DNA of 63,292 bases, taken from NCBI RefSeq assembly GCF_000568405.1, contig NZ_ARZY01000028.1:1-63292 (forward strand), given 5' to 3'. Made by a program: the position numbers and the translations under genes. The DNA is from Catenovulum agarivorans DS-2. GTDB taxonomy: Bacteria > Pseudomonadota > Gammaproteobacteria > Enterobacterales > Alteromonadaceae. A model generated the notes under the pieces. That model did no database searches. It saw nothing but the letters and a program-made list of their open reading frames with translations, and was not told the origin of the DNA. Below are positions 27,846 through 36,722 of this stretch, piece after piece; positions within the stretch are counted from its first letter, which is position 1; each line of letters opens with the position of its first letter.

Positions 27846-29114
27846 TCACATACCTTTCGGTACAAGCTTGCCCGTATTAACTTCGGATAATTCGAACAAT
27901 CCCATTTCTTTAAACCATTGGTTTGGCATCGCTAAATTTGACAGTGGACTCAATGAGTTGCGCCACGAGTTCATTTTGATAAATTTGAACGGTGGTTTAT
28001 ACCCGCTTTGTTTGAGTTTTCTGTGTAGTTTAGCTGGCTTCTTCCATTGTTTAAGTTGAATTGCTCTTAATCGTCGTCTTATCCAACCTGCTAACCTCTT
28101 AAACTCCCTGCTGCAATTCGCTATTCTAAAATAATTCGCAAATCCTCTAACGACCGGATTCAATTGTTTTATCACCGCCGTTAAGTTTTGACCTTGATTG
28201 CGTCTGGTCAACTTTTTCACCTTGGTTTTAAATCCTTGGAGTTTCTTTTCTTGTATCCGTGTAAATTGGCTACCGATTTCTACTCCCAGAAACTTGATGC
28301 CTTCACTGCTATGAGCTATATGCGTTTTGTTTCTGTTAACCGTTAGTTTCAGTGCGTTTTCTAGAATGTCTGTGGCTTTGGTTAATGCGTTTTCTGCACC
28401 TGTCTTGCTGTTGCACAATATCAAGATATCATCTGCGTATCTCACGATTCTGTGATTGCGCTTTTTCATTTCTTGGTCAAATGCGTCTAGGTAGATGTTC
28501 GCAAGCAGAGGGCTGATGACGCCACCTTGCGGACTGCCTAGTTCACTTGGCTGCCAGTTGCAATTTTCCATTATGCCACTTGTTAGAAATTGCTTTATTA
28601 GCTGCAATATACTGCTGTCTGTTACTCTGCGCTTGACGCTTGTTATGATTAACTCATGGTCAAGTCGGTCAAAGCATTTTGACAAGTCCATGTCTACAAC
28701 CCATTGTCTTCGATATTCTCTTATGAATAACGTTGCTTTGTTGATTGCATCATGGCTGCTTCTATTTGGCCTATATCCATAACTGGATGGATGAAATTCT
28801 GGCTCAAATATCGGCTCTAGCATTTCCTTTATTGCTTGTTGGACAATTCGGTCTCGAACTGCAGGTATGCCTAATAACCGTGTTCCGCCATCGTCTTTTG
28901 GGATTTCCACCCGTCTGACTGGTTGTGGTTGGTAGGTTTTATTTTGCAATTCACTTAGCAATTGATGTAAGTTTTCTTCCAAATTTTGTGCATAGTCACT
29001 CAGGCTCTGCCCATCTATTCCGGCCGCGCCTTTGTTTCTTTTCACTTGTTTGAATGCTTTATGGAGCACTTTTATATCCAGTAGCCGACCATATAAGCTG
29101 TAGTACACTTTCAT
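27846..29114 (-). CDS. ltrA: Group II intron reverse transcriptase/maturase
   Basis: 422 residues. Reverse transcriptase blocks are evident: KGAAGIDG near the start, PKDDGGTRLLGIPAVRDR, FHPSSYGYRPNRS, VVDMDLSKCFDRLDH, GSPQGGVISPLLANI, and the catalytic YADD at residues 226-229. The C-terminal half has the maturase (X) region with NPVVRGFANYFR and RRLRAIQLKQW. I see no HNH endonuclease motif at the end, so retrohoming probably uses an endonuclease-independent route. The protein appears intact. Needed for splicing and mobility of the surrounding intron. Confidence 0.95.
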   Translation of the reverse strand: MKVYYSLYGRLLDIKVLHKAFKQVKRNKGAAGIDGQSLSDYAQNLEENLHQLLSELQNKTYQPQPVRRVEIPKDDGGTRLLGIPAVRDRIVQQAIKEMLEPIFEPEFHPSSYGYRPNRSSHDAINKATLFIREYRRQWVVDMDLSKCFDRLDHELIITSVKRRVTDSSILQLIKQFLTSGIMENCNWQPSELGSPQGGVISPLLANIYLDAFDQEMKKRNHRIVRYADDILILCNSKTGAENALTKATDILENALKLTVNRNKTHIAHSSEGIKFLGVEIGSQFTRIQEKKLQGFKTKVKKLTRRNQGQNLTAVIKQLNPVVRGFANYFRIANCSREFKRLAGWIRRRLRAIQLKQWKKPAKLHRKLKQSGYKPPFKFIKMNSWRNSLSPLSNLAMPNQWFKEMGLFELSEVNTGKLVPKGM

Positions 29115-29851
29115 CTTTTGCCTTTGCTTGTGGCATCTTCAATCACTTTGTTTTCGACAGTGCTGACGCTTCTTGGTTACTTCAGGTGTGCTAGCCTTTT
29201 TGGCAATCTGCCTGAGCGGTTTCCAATACTCCTCGTTCAACCCAGTAAACCAGTTACATTATTCCTAATTCACCAGTTTGTGGTGTCTGCCTTCGTCAAG
29301 GCACTTGTGAACCACTGTAAAAAAAATCGTGCTTGTTGATGCACTTAAAGAATACTTCCCCCCTTCGCCATTTATTGCACTTTTGGTGGCAATAAATGCC
29401 ATCAAACTTGTTGATGGTCACCTTGGTTTTATCCTCCACACCATTACTGGCTTTCATCGGCCTAGGTTTATTCACTACTACGGGTTCATCTGCCACCTCA
29501 CATTCATCATTACCTTGAGTCACCTCTTGTATAATGATGTCCAGTAAAAAAAACTGGAGCTAATGCCAGGCTTCCCCAGTTACTGCACTGACGCCCTGTT
29601 AACAATGCCACCCTCAAACACGCCTTAGGTTTGATTGAGTATTGGGCTTTGCGCTATTTTGCACGCTTACCCACCTAAACCGCCGAGTCAGGTTCACTTA
29701 CGTTGTGTACCGTTAACTTCCTATCGCTTCCTTCAGACCCAGTCGTTGGCCAACTACGCCCTTGCGATTCGGATTATCTTCCCCTCAATCAGGGTGATTC
29801 AGATTTCTTTCAATCTGACGGGTTTGCCAGCTTCGCTGGGCAAACAAAAAT

Positions 29852-29875
29852 GCGGCTCAAGCAAGGCTGAGCCGC
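29852..29875 (-). terminator. Terminator of the second PL24 gene; intron landing site
   Basis: Stem GCGGCTCA / TGAGCCGC with an 8-base loop, followed on the minus strand by TTTTT and then by the first bases of the group II intron. It stands 36 bases after the PL24 stop. Insertion just after a terminator hairpin is the known habit of class IIC introns. Confidence 0.8.
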
Positions 29876-29910
29876 AATGGAATGAAACAGGAATGAAATA
29901 TAGAGCTAAA

Positions 29911-32016
29911 TCAATACGCTCTTACTTTAATAAATTGACAAGAGTTAGTAGACGTCAATTTTAACAATGTACCTGTAAAATCAGACTCTTGTTTATAATT
30001 AGCGTTAATATTTAAACTACCACTGCCATCAACAGAGCTAATTGTACCTCTAAAGTCACAGCTGCTATTGGCGTCACTGTCCCAAAATTGTACGGTTTCA
30101 CCTGATAAATTGCGGTTAAACTCAATGCATGGGCTGGCGCCAGATAATGTCACTTCGGTACGGGCATCCCAAGGGATCGTAGTTGTCGAGCTACAACCAT
30201 TCGCTGGAGCTGTAACCACTAAATCCATTGTTGCTTGACCCTCAATACCAGCAGAGTCTGTCGCAATTGCAGTAAAGGTGTGATTGCCTGCTGATAAACC
30301 TAATAATTCGTTTGGTTTGTTTTTATGCCCCCAAACAAATGGGTCAGCAGAGTCAGTGCGAATAAAATTACCATCAACGTATAAATCGACTCTATCAATT
30401 GAGCGACCCGACACTGGGCTTTGTGCAGTTACTTTAAAAGATAATTGCTCGTAACCTTCTTCAACTTGCATAGAAGATAGTGGGAAGGCAACATCTGGAG
30501 CAGTTTGGTCAGCCAATCCTAAATCGATAATTTGCAAATGTAATGGTAAAGAGCTGCCTGAGCCGCGCTCCATTAAATAGTAATAAACTTTGCCGTTTTC
30601 TATTTCAATAGTGCCATGGTCAAACAAAATACTATTGTCCGCTTCATACACACGCACAAAATTATTAGTGCCACCTTTTGCTTTTTCAACATAAGGTTTG
30701 CCACCATTTAAGCCAATAATGTAAATATTATCGCCCGCGGTATATATTGCCTCTGCACCAGAAAATTCAGTTGTGACAGTAAATTTGCTAGCACCAGCAG
30801 GTTTGTATGAATGCAACATAACTTCTTCGTAGTCAGGGCGATTTCTATCAGTAGAACGTACTTTACTGATCATATGAATATCGCCTTTGGCCGTTACCGT
30901 CCAATCAAAACCACCTACTATGTAAATAGAGTTTGCTTCAGTATGCGAAATATAATCACCTGGCTCGAATACTTTAATTTCATCCGAGTTCACTAGTGGC
31001 CATGTCATTGGCTGACCTTTGTGATTTTTCCACTGGCCAAAACCTTCTGGATGATTTGAGTAGGCGTAATACACACCATTTTGATATTTATATTTGTCGG
31101 TAGCGATGCTGCTGCGTTGTTGGAAACCAACTCTAAGTTTACCGTTAACGTATTTCATGTTGCCGTACAAACCCCAATTGTAGGCATTACCGTGGTTTTT
31201 AGCTGAAACAACGTTGAATGCGGTAAATTTAGACCACTTTTGCGTTGCCGCATCGTAACGGTTAAAAACGTAACCACCGTTATTATTGCCACCTAAACGC
31301 ATGTACAACAACAAAGTGCCATCGGTTGTTTTGAAAAATTTTGGATAAGTTAAACGTGCAAAGTTGCCTTTATCAGCCAAATTGCCAGTCATGGTTAAAT
31401 GTTTGTAGTCGTTACTACCTTGGCTTATAGAACTTGTGTCTTTTACAAATTTGTTTAACTTGAAGTTTGAATCACTCACATCAGCTGCGCCAGGCACAGA
31501 ATACGAGTAGCGGAAATAGTCATCTTTAAACTTGCCACCATGGTTACTATTATCATACGCATGCATGTCGTAAACCATATGGATGGTGCCGTTGATTGGG
31601 CTAATGGCTAAGCCGATAGTATTATGCGATTCGCCCACTAATGGATTACCTCTAAACCCAGTGTGTTGGTGAGGAAATTCAATAGTTGCAATGCTACCAG
31701 TTTTAGTATTGTAGCGTGACAACATAACGTGTCGGTCGTACTTGCCTCCGCGGTACCAAGTCATAAATACATAGTGTTTATAAACTTTTACCGCATCACC
31801 ATGAGCTGAAATACTGCGGCCAAAAAAGTAGTCGTATTTTGAACCCGTATCTGGGTTGCCTACGTTACCATAGTTAAGATCATCACCATCAAAGTGCAAG
31901 CCTTTGTTGGTTATTTTAACTTGAGTTTCGAGGGTAACTTGAGCTGATGCTGGTGATATAGACAAACCCAGCATTGCCCCAAGCAAAGCTAGAGTTTTTA
32001 GTTTAACGATTTTCAT
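29911..32016 (-). CDS. Ulvan lyase, PL24-type, with one Ig-like repeat and a distinct C-terminal domain
   Basis: 701 residues, secreted (signal about 1-25, ending ASA). The catalytic propeller (about 26-500) is a close paralogue of the one at 24.5 kb, with His131 (GESHNTIGL) and His152 (VYDMHAYD). One Ig-like repeat follows (about 504-600) without the GAMGW insert. Instead of a dockerin the last ~95 residues form a small Cys-containing beta-rich domain (CSSTTTIPW ... CQFIKVRAY), probably carbohydrate-binding. So this copy should diffuse or bind substrate itself, whereas its sister may be scaffolded. It has its own terminator and an upstream box shared with the sister gene. Confidence 0.88.
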   Translation of the reverse strand: MKIVKLKTLALLGAMLGLSISPASAQVTLETQVKITNKGLHFDGDDLNYGNVGNPDTGSKYDYFFGRSISAHGDAVKVYKHYVFMTWYRGGKYDRHVMLSRYNTKTGSIATIEFPHQHTGFRGNPLVGESHNTIGLAISPINGTIHMVYDMHAYDNSNHGGKFKDDYFRYSYSVPGAADVSDSNFKLNKFVKDTSSISQGSNDYKHLTMTGNLADKGNFARLTYPKFFKTTDGTLLLYMRLGGNNNGGYVFNRYDAATQKWSKFTAFNVVSAKNHGNAYNWGLYGNMKYVNGKLRVGFQQRSSIATDKYKYQNGVYYAYSNHPEGFGQWKNHKGQPMTWPLVNSDEIKVFEPGDYISHTEANSIYIVGGFDWTVTAKGDIHMISKVRSTDRNRPDYEEVMLHSYKPAGASKFTVTTEFSGAEAIYTAGDNIYIIGLNGGKPYVEKAKGGTNNFVRVYEADNSILFDHGTIEIENGKVYYYLMERGSGSSLPLHLQIIDLGLADQTAPDVAFPLSSMQVEEGYEQLSFKVTAQSPVSGRSIDRVDLYVDGNFIRTDSADPFVWGHKNKPNELLGLSAGNHTFTAIATDSAGIEGQATMDLVVTAPANGCSSTTTIPWDARTEVTLSGASPCIEFNRNLSGETVQFWDSDANSSCDFRGTISSVDGSGSLNINANYKQESDFTGTLLKLTSTNSCQFIKVRAY

Positions 32017-32116
32017 AAGTTTTACTCATTGTTTGTGTAATGTGATGTAAGTGCTTGTGTGCTGCTGGGCAACAGCAGCACTTATAAAACAACAAAAAAC
32101 CACACAAAACCAACAT

Positions 32117-32145
32117 TTTCAATCGTAAACAATCACAAAAACCCA
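32117..32145 (-). promoter_or_regulatory. Shared upstream box before the second PL24 gene
   Basis: TTTTCAATCGTAAACAATC followed by ACAAAAACCCA. The 14-mer ATCACAAAAACCCA (32132-32145) is identical to that before the first PL24 gene, while TTTTCAATC matches the site before the TonB receptor. It lies 101-129 bases from the start codon, a different distance from that in the sister gene, so the match is not simple promoter duplication. Confidence 0.45.
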
Positions 32146-32171
32146 TTAAATTTCACATTTGGTATAAATGG

Positions 32172-33020
32172 CTACAGAGAAACAGTGTAGCTATGATCAA
32201 CCCATAATTCTGGTCGATTTAGCGGTACCGAAGAAGGAAGCGAGTGGTTGTCTAGCCGAATAACGCGCCTGTCTTGAAGCTTGAGCGCTCGTAGTTCTTG
32301 ACCAAAAGCCTGATAAAACAACTTGCCAAAACGGCCGTCGACTAAAGCTTTTTCGAGGCCATTATTAATGTCGCTTGCCAATTCGTTGTTGTCTTTTTTC
32401 ACGTAAAAATAAAACGCTGAGGGATATTGAATCAATAAATATGGATCGATCATAATGTTTAGGTGGGAAAATTGCTTAAGCTCTCGCCGGATATCTAAAA
32501 TAGAGCGCGGGAAATAGTCTGATCTTTGGCTATTCAACATCTGAAACAACCCTTTAAAGTTTGCAGTAGTTACAACCTTAATACCATTCTCTCTAAAAAT
32601 GCGTGTAGAAACCCAAGTATTAAACTGCACAGGGTCAAGTGCTTTGAATTGTTCCAAAGTATGTATATTGGCAAACAAATCAGGTGTGCTTTTATGAATA
32701 AGGGCTATACGCCAACTTTTAAGACCACGTAATATGGGAAAGTGTATCGCTTGGTATTTATCTAGCCTAGCATGAGTAGCAGAGCCATTTACCACATCAA
32801 CACCTCGGCCTTGTGCCATTTGTTCAAACAATCTAGGCTTGGGAATGTCTTTGTTGTAGCGCGATACTGTGTAATTTTTGTCTATAGAATAGGATAACGC
32901 TAATGCGAGTAAATCAGTGTAATAACTATCTTGCTCGGCAGCTGCGTAAACTACATTTTGCGCAAATGACTGAGCGGAACAATACCAAAGGAGTATTATA
33001 GACAAAACAGTATTTCGCAA
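32172..33020 (-). CDS. Periplasmic substrate-binding-like protein (orphan)
   Basis: 282 residues with a signal peptide (about 1-20, ending SFA-QN). Type II binding-protein fold by pattern: RGVDVVNGS near residue 75, LRGLKSWRIALIHKS near 105, FPRSILDIRREL near 180 and a C-terminal ALVDGRFGKLFYQ stretch. It resembles the 287-residue protein at 10.6 kb in layout and several motifs. No transport permease lies nearby. It is divergent from another binding-like gene, with only 86 bases between them. A ligand sensor or periplasmic chaperone for oligosaccharides is possible; the function is not known. Confidence 0.55.
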   Translation of the reverse strand: MRNTVLSIILLWYCSAQSFAQNVVYAAAEQDSYYTDLLALALSYSIDKNYTVSRYNKDIPKPRLFEQMAQGRGVDVVNGSATHARLDKYQAIHFPILRGLKSWRIALIHKSTPDLFANIHTLEQFKALDPVQFNTWVSTRIFRENGIKVVTTANFKGLFQMLNSQRSDYFPRSILDIRRELKQFSHLNIMIDPYLLIQYPSAFYFYVKKDNNELASDINNGLEKALVDGRFGKLFYQAFGQELRALKLQDRRVIRLDNHSLPSSVPLNRPELWVDHSYTVSL

Positions 33021-33106
33021 AACTAAACGCTCCTAACTTTATAAATTCCACTATACTTAGTATTATTGTCGGCAACCCTTGTTCAACAAACTAATAAGTG
33101 CGCTAA

Positions 33107-33808
33107 ATGAAAAAAATTCTACTAATAATCTTTAGTATAGTCTGCCAATTGAATGCTGCTGAAATAAACCAACCTATTACAAACAAGCAGCAGATTGTTT
33201 TTTCATCAGACTTACCGCTAGAAAGCCCACTAGTTAAAACGATAGTGCCCAAACTAAAAGCAGCATTCGCCAAAATGGGGATTCGCTTTCAGGCGATAAA
33301 TGCGCCAGGTGAACGCTCATTAGTATTGTCAAATACAGGGGGCGTGGATGGTGAAATTACCAGAGCACATAATTTTCATGAGGTGACTCACCATAAATAC
33401 AATAATTTGATTAGAATTGAATATCAAATGGCCACGACATGGCTATCGCTGTTTTCGGGACAACCTAATATAAAGATAGAGAAGTTGGAAGACTTAGCAG
33501 ATTACAAAGTGAGTTATTTTAGAGGGCGAAAACTGTTCACGGCAATGCTTAGCAACTATGTGCCAGAACGGAATATTCACAAAGTAGAAAACGACCTCCA
33601 AGGCTTCAAAATGTTGGCTTTAAATAGAGTAGATTTAGTCATGACTTCAGACGCAGAAGGTGAAGTTTTAATTAATTCGTCTGAAAACCTAAGCCATATT
33701 GTTGAAGTTAAAAAAATTATCCAAATACCTATCTATTCTTTTATTCACAACAAACATCGGCATTTATTGCCACAACTAGTAAGTAACTTAAAAGAAACTG
33801 AAGAATAA
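33107..33808 (+). CDS. Periplasmic substrate-binding-like protein (orphan)
   Basis: 233 residues, signal peptide about 1-17. It has the type II binding-protein pattern in shorter form: SNTGGVDGEITRAHNF near residue 75 (the xxDGExxR segment typical of family 3 solute-binding-like proteins), YKVSYFRGRKLFTAML near 130, and ALNRVDLVMTSDAEGEVLI near 175, the usual second-lobe ligand region. No permease is close. It is only distantly like the divergent neighbour. The shared promoter region suggests joint control of the pair. Confidence 0.6.
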   Translation: MKKILLIIFSIVCQLNAAEINQPITNKQQIVFSSDLPLESPLVKTIVPKLKAAFAKMGIRFQAINAPGERSLVLSNTGGVDGEITRAHNFHEVTHHKYNNLIRIEYQMATTWLSLFSGQPNIKIEKLEDLADYKVSYFRGRKLFTAMLSNYVPERNIHKVENDLQGFKMLALNRVDLVMTSDAEGEVLINSSENLSHIVEVKKIIQIPIYSFIHNKHRHLLPQLVSNLKETEE

Positions 33809-34140
33809 CCAAACTGTTCCAAATCCCTCCTCAATAGTACTCTTTAGAGTAAATATTGAGCCATCCATTGTTTCTTCAAACGCGCCAGAGGCAAATGACT
33901 AAAATACAAAAACCTATTGAACATTGCGAGTCCTTTCTTAATTATAAATTTATCAACAGCCACCAATTATCATATATAAATATTCAATTTTACAAGGAAT
34001 TTATTTAAAAATTACTAAAAATCATCTACCCACCATCTCGAAAAATCAATTTTATACAAACACCCATCAATTCTATCAATCCGCCTTTTGCAAACTTTTA
34101 GTTAACATGCAACTTACATTTAACAAAAAACGAGCGGTTT
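33809..34140. other. Intergenic region, 332 bases
   Basis: AT-rich spacer before the cytochrome cassette. No convincing gene. TTAGTTAACATG at 34098-34109, 31 bases before the cassette start, also occurs at 27701-27712 upstream of a PL24 gene and may be a shared regulatory word. The promoter of the four-gene cassette must lie here. Confidence 0.5.
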
Positions 34141-35553
34141 ATGGATCTAGGTCAATTTTTTGGTCGATTTCACGTGCTGGTACTGCATTTGCCTATTGGC
34201 ATATTAATGTTGGCGGCATTATTTGAAATTTATACCAACATCAAAAAACAACAACGCAACCCATTATTAAACTGGGTTTGGTTTTGGGGTGCCATGTCGG
34301 CAATAGTGGCTTGTGTACTGGGTTACCTACTTTCTTTAGGCGGCGGTTACAGTAGCGATGCGGTATTTATTCACCGTACTTTTGGTATTTCAGTTGCGGT
34401 CATTTCTATTATTTGTTGGTTATTATTCAGTAAGTTAAATAACGCAACAGCAGCTGGTAAATGGATTATCAATACCTTTGCAGCAGTGCAATTATTGTTG
34501 TTATTTTCAACTGGCCATTACGGCGCAAACATGACACACGGTGAAACCTATTTGGTTGACCATGCACCTGATGTTGTAAGGGTTATAGTTGGGTTAGAGC
34601 CTCATCCAGAGCCGCGCGAGCCGGTTACATCACTTAGCAACGCACTTATTTATGAAGACGTGATTGCACCTATGATGAAACAGCGTTGTGCAAGTTGCCA
34701 TAACGATGCCAAACAAAAAGGTAAACTCAACCTTGCTAATTTACAGGCAATTTTAAAAGGTGGTAAATCAGGCCCAGCTGTCACTGCCAATAACTTAGCG
34801 CAAAGTGAGTTGTACAAACGCATTACCTTAGCGCATGGTGACAAAAAATTTATGCCTGCTGAAGGCAAAACCCCATTAACTGATGAGCAAGTTAAAAGCA
34901 TAGCTTGGTGGATTAATGCTGGGTTACCAACACAAGGTTTTGTCGGTGACTATGTAAATAACAAAGATGACAAAAAAGCGCTACAAGCTGTTTTAGGTTT
35001 GGCCCCTTCCGAGTTTGATTTACCGCCAGTTGAAATGATCAGCCAAGCCCAATATAACGAGCTGAATAACGCAGGGTTTGTGGTAAAACAAATTGCCCAA
35101 GGTATGAATTATTTAGATATAGATTATTCATCCGCCACACAGCCTATCAACCAAGCTAGGTTTGAATTACTTAAACAAATTAGTGGCTCAATTGTATATT
35201 TAAACTTGCGTCGTAGTGGTTTAACCAACGAGCTTGCAGGCCAACTGAGCCACTTTACTAACCTTAAAAAACTCAGGTTAGATAAAAACCCAATTGGTGA
35301 TGCTGCCATCGCTCACTTACAAAAGCTAAGCAAACTCTCGTACTTAAATTTATATGGCACACAAGTAAGCAATGCATCACTTGAGCACTTCGGCAATATG
35401 CCATCGCTCGCTAAATTGTATGTGGGTGAAACTCAAATCACAGCCAATGAATTGAGCCAATTTATTGATACGCACAATATCTACGTATTAGCCGCGAACA
35501 CAAACAATAGCCACAACAATAGCTATAACAATAAAAATAAGGGTAATAAATAA
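34141..35553 (+). CDS. Membrane cytochrome c with DUF2231-like and leucine-rich-repeat domains
   Basis: 470 residues. The N-terminus has about four hydrophobic segments (LHLPIGILMLAALFEIY onward) resembling DUF2231. One heme c site, CASCH, lies near residue 182 inside a Planctomycete-type cytochrome domain (KGKLNLANL, FMPAEGKTPLTDEQ). Residues about 330-455 are leucine-rich repeats (LKKLRLDKNPIGD, LSYLNLYGTQVSN). The last residues are Asn-rich. First gene of a compact four-gene cassette of a type known mainly from Planctomycetes and Verrucomicrobia. It would place heme at the outer face of the inner membrane. Function unknown. Confidence 0.8.
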   Translation: MDLGQFFGRFHVLVLHLPIGILMLAALFEIYTNIKKQQRNPLLNWVWFWGAMSAIVACVLGYLLSLGGGYSSDAVFIHRTFGISVAVISIICWLLFSKLNNATAAGKWIINTFAAVQLLLLFSTGHYGANMTHGETYLVDHAPDVVRVIVGLEPHPEPREPVTSLSNALIYEDVIAPMMKQRCASCHNDAKQKGKLNLANLQAILKGGKSGPAVTANNLAQSELYKRITLAHGDKKFMPAEGKTPLTDEQVKSIAWWINAGLPTQGFVGDYVNNKDDKKALQAVLGLAPSEFDLPPVEMISQAQYNELNNAGFVVKQIAQGMNYLDIDYSSATQPINQARFELLKQISGSIVYLNLRRSGLTNELAGQLSHFTNLKKLRLDKNPIGDAAIAHLQKLSKLSYLNLYGTQVSNASLEHFGNMPSLAKLYVGETQITANELSQFIDTHNIYVLAANTNNSHNNSYNNKNKGNK

Positions 35554-35554
35554 T

Positions 35555-36721
35555 ATGACTAACTCAGTAAACCACAACAAACGCGATTTTTTACAAAAAA
35601 GTACCGCAACCTTAGGCGCTACTTTATTAATGGCCAGCATGGGTAAAGAAGCCTTTGCGCACGATCCTGAAAAACCACCCGTACCAAAAGCGGGACGCAA
35701 CGCCCACGGAAAAATTGTTGGTCATGGCGACTTTAAATACAAGGTTGATTATTTTTGGGGCAATTTAGACCCAGCCAAAGTACCAGTTGAAAACACCCAT
35801 GGTTTAGCGTTCGACTCAAAAGGTCGGTTAATTATGGTGACCGACAGCGATGTAAATAACTTCGTAATTTACGACAAAAACGGCAAATGTGTTGATGCTT
35901 GGGGCACGCAATACCCAGGTGCACACTCAGTTAAAGTTTCGAACGAAAACGGTGAAGATTTTATCTACATAGTTGATTGTGGTTGGGTGCTTGATCGTAA
36001 CCGCCCCGACAATCAATGGAAAAACAAGTGGTATCGCCAAAGCGGTTTTATTTCTAAATTAACCTTAGATGGCAAATTGGTTTACACCATAGGCCACCCC
36101 GTCACTATCGGTATTTACAAACCAGAGCAAAAATTTCAGCCAACCGATATTTGTATCGCACCAAATGGCGATTTGTATGTAACCGACGGGTATGGCTCTG
36201 ACTACGTTATTCATTACGACAGCAATGGTAAGTACATTCGCCATTGGGGTGGTTGGCACAACCAAGATAAATCGCACAATTTATCTAACACTCATGGTAT
36301 TGGTGTAGATACGCGCGATCCGAATAACCACCACTTACTGGTAAGCTCTCGCGGCAAGCGCAAAATCGAAAAATATACCTTAGACGGTAAACGCATCGGC
36401 AGTATTGAATTACCAGGTGCTTACGCTGGTGGGCCTATTTTCAAAGGCGATCATTTTTATGCCCCTGTATGTTGGAGTCATATAGATAACAAAATGGCGC
36501 CCAATTCAGGCTTTATCACCATTTTAGATAAAAACAACAAGGTGGTTTCTAACCCAGGTGGCGAAGCGCCGCACTATCACAATGGTCAACTGCAACCCAT
36601 GCGCTCAGCTTTTAATGTTTTTAACCACTGCCATGCTGTAGCTGTGGACGATGATGAAAATCTCTACGTTGGTCAATGGAATGCAAACCAATGTTACCCA
36701 ATTAAGTTGGAGCGTGTTTAA
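35555..36721 (+). CDS. Exported NHL-repeat beta-propeller protein
   Basis: 388 residues with a Tat-like signal (NKRDFLQKS then a hydrophobic stretch, cleaved near AFA-HD). NHL/6-bladed propeller repeats are visible: GLAFDSKGRLIMVTDSD, CIAPNGDLYVTDGYG and THGIGVDTRDPNNHHLLVSS, ending AVAVDDDENLYVGQW. Homologous folds occur in peptidyl-alpha-hydroxyglycine lyase-like and other metal-dependent enzymes, so it may be catalytic or a docking platform. It starts one base after the preceding stop and is followed one base later by the next ATG, so it is firmly part of the cassette. Confidence 0.8.
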   Translation: MTNSVNHNKRDFLQKSTATLGATLLMASMGKEAFAHDPEKPPVPKAGRNAHGKIVGHGDFKYKVDYFWGNLDPAKVPVENTHGLAFDSKGRLIMVTDSDVNNFVIYDKNGKCVDAWGTQYPGAHSVKVSNENGEDFIYIVDCGWVLDRNRPDNQWKNKWYRQSGFISKLTLDGKLVYTIGHPVTIGIYKPEQKFQPTDICIAPNGDLYVTDGYGSDYVIHYDSNGKYIRHWGGWHNQDKSHNLSNTHGIGVDTRDPNNHHLLVSSRGKRKIEKYTLDGKRIGSIELPGAYAGGPIFKGDHFYAPVCWSHIDNKMAPNSGFITILDKNNKVVSNPGGEAPHYHNGQLQPMRSAFNVFNHCHAVAVDDDENLYVGQWNANQCYPIKLERV

Positions 36722-36722
36722 C

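Larger units (their letters stand above)
27773..29845 (-). mobile_element. Group II intron with maturase gene
   Basis: About 2.07 kb on the minus strand. The 3' end is set by a clear domain V (27806-27836) and a domain VI hairpin ending CCCTAC at 27773. The 5' end is placed near 29845, where intron-like sequence (AACCCGTCAGATTG, GGTCTGAAGGAAGCG, read on the minus strand) starts directly after the T-tract of the terminator of the PL24 gene at 29.9 kb. The 5' boundary is less certain because the start would be GTTTG rather than the usual GTGYG. The open reading frame occupies domain IV. The element lies between two paralogous PL24 genes. Confidence 0.8.

Noticed and set aside
27846-29114. Retron or diversity-generating reverse transcriptase
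   Set aside because: A proper domain V/VI and a maturase region are present, so it is a group II intron protein.
29296-29523. Small minus-strand ORF of 75 codons inside the intron
   Set aside because: It lies in the ribozyme part upstream of the maturase, has no ribosome site or family likeness, and is explained as structural RNA.
29827-29839. CCAGCTTCGCTGG hairpin, also at 1-13, as a dispersed mobile repeat
   Set aside because: Only two copies are seen; one fits the intron 5' end and the other a terminator, so a repeat family is not supported by this window alone.
33825-33910. Short minus-strand coding-like stretch (MDGSIFTLKSTIEEG region)
   Set aside because: Only about 30 codons with a stop just before it and no recognisable domain; could be chance.
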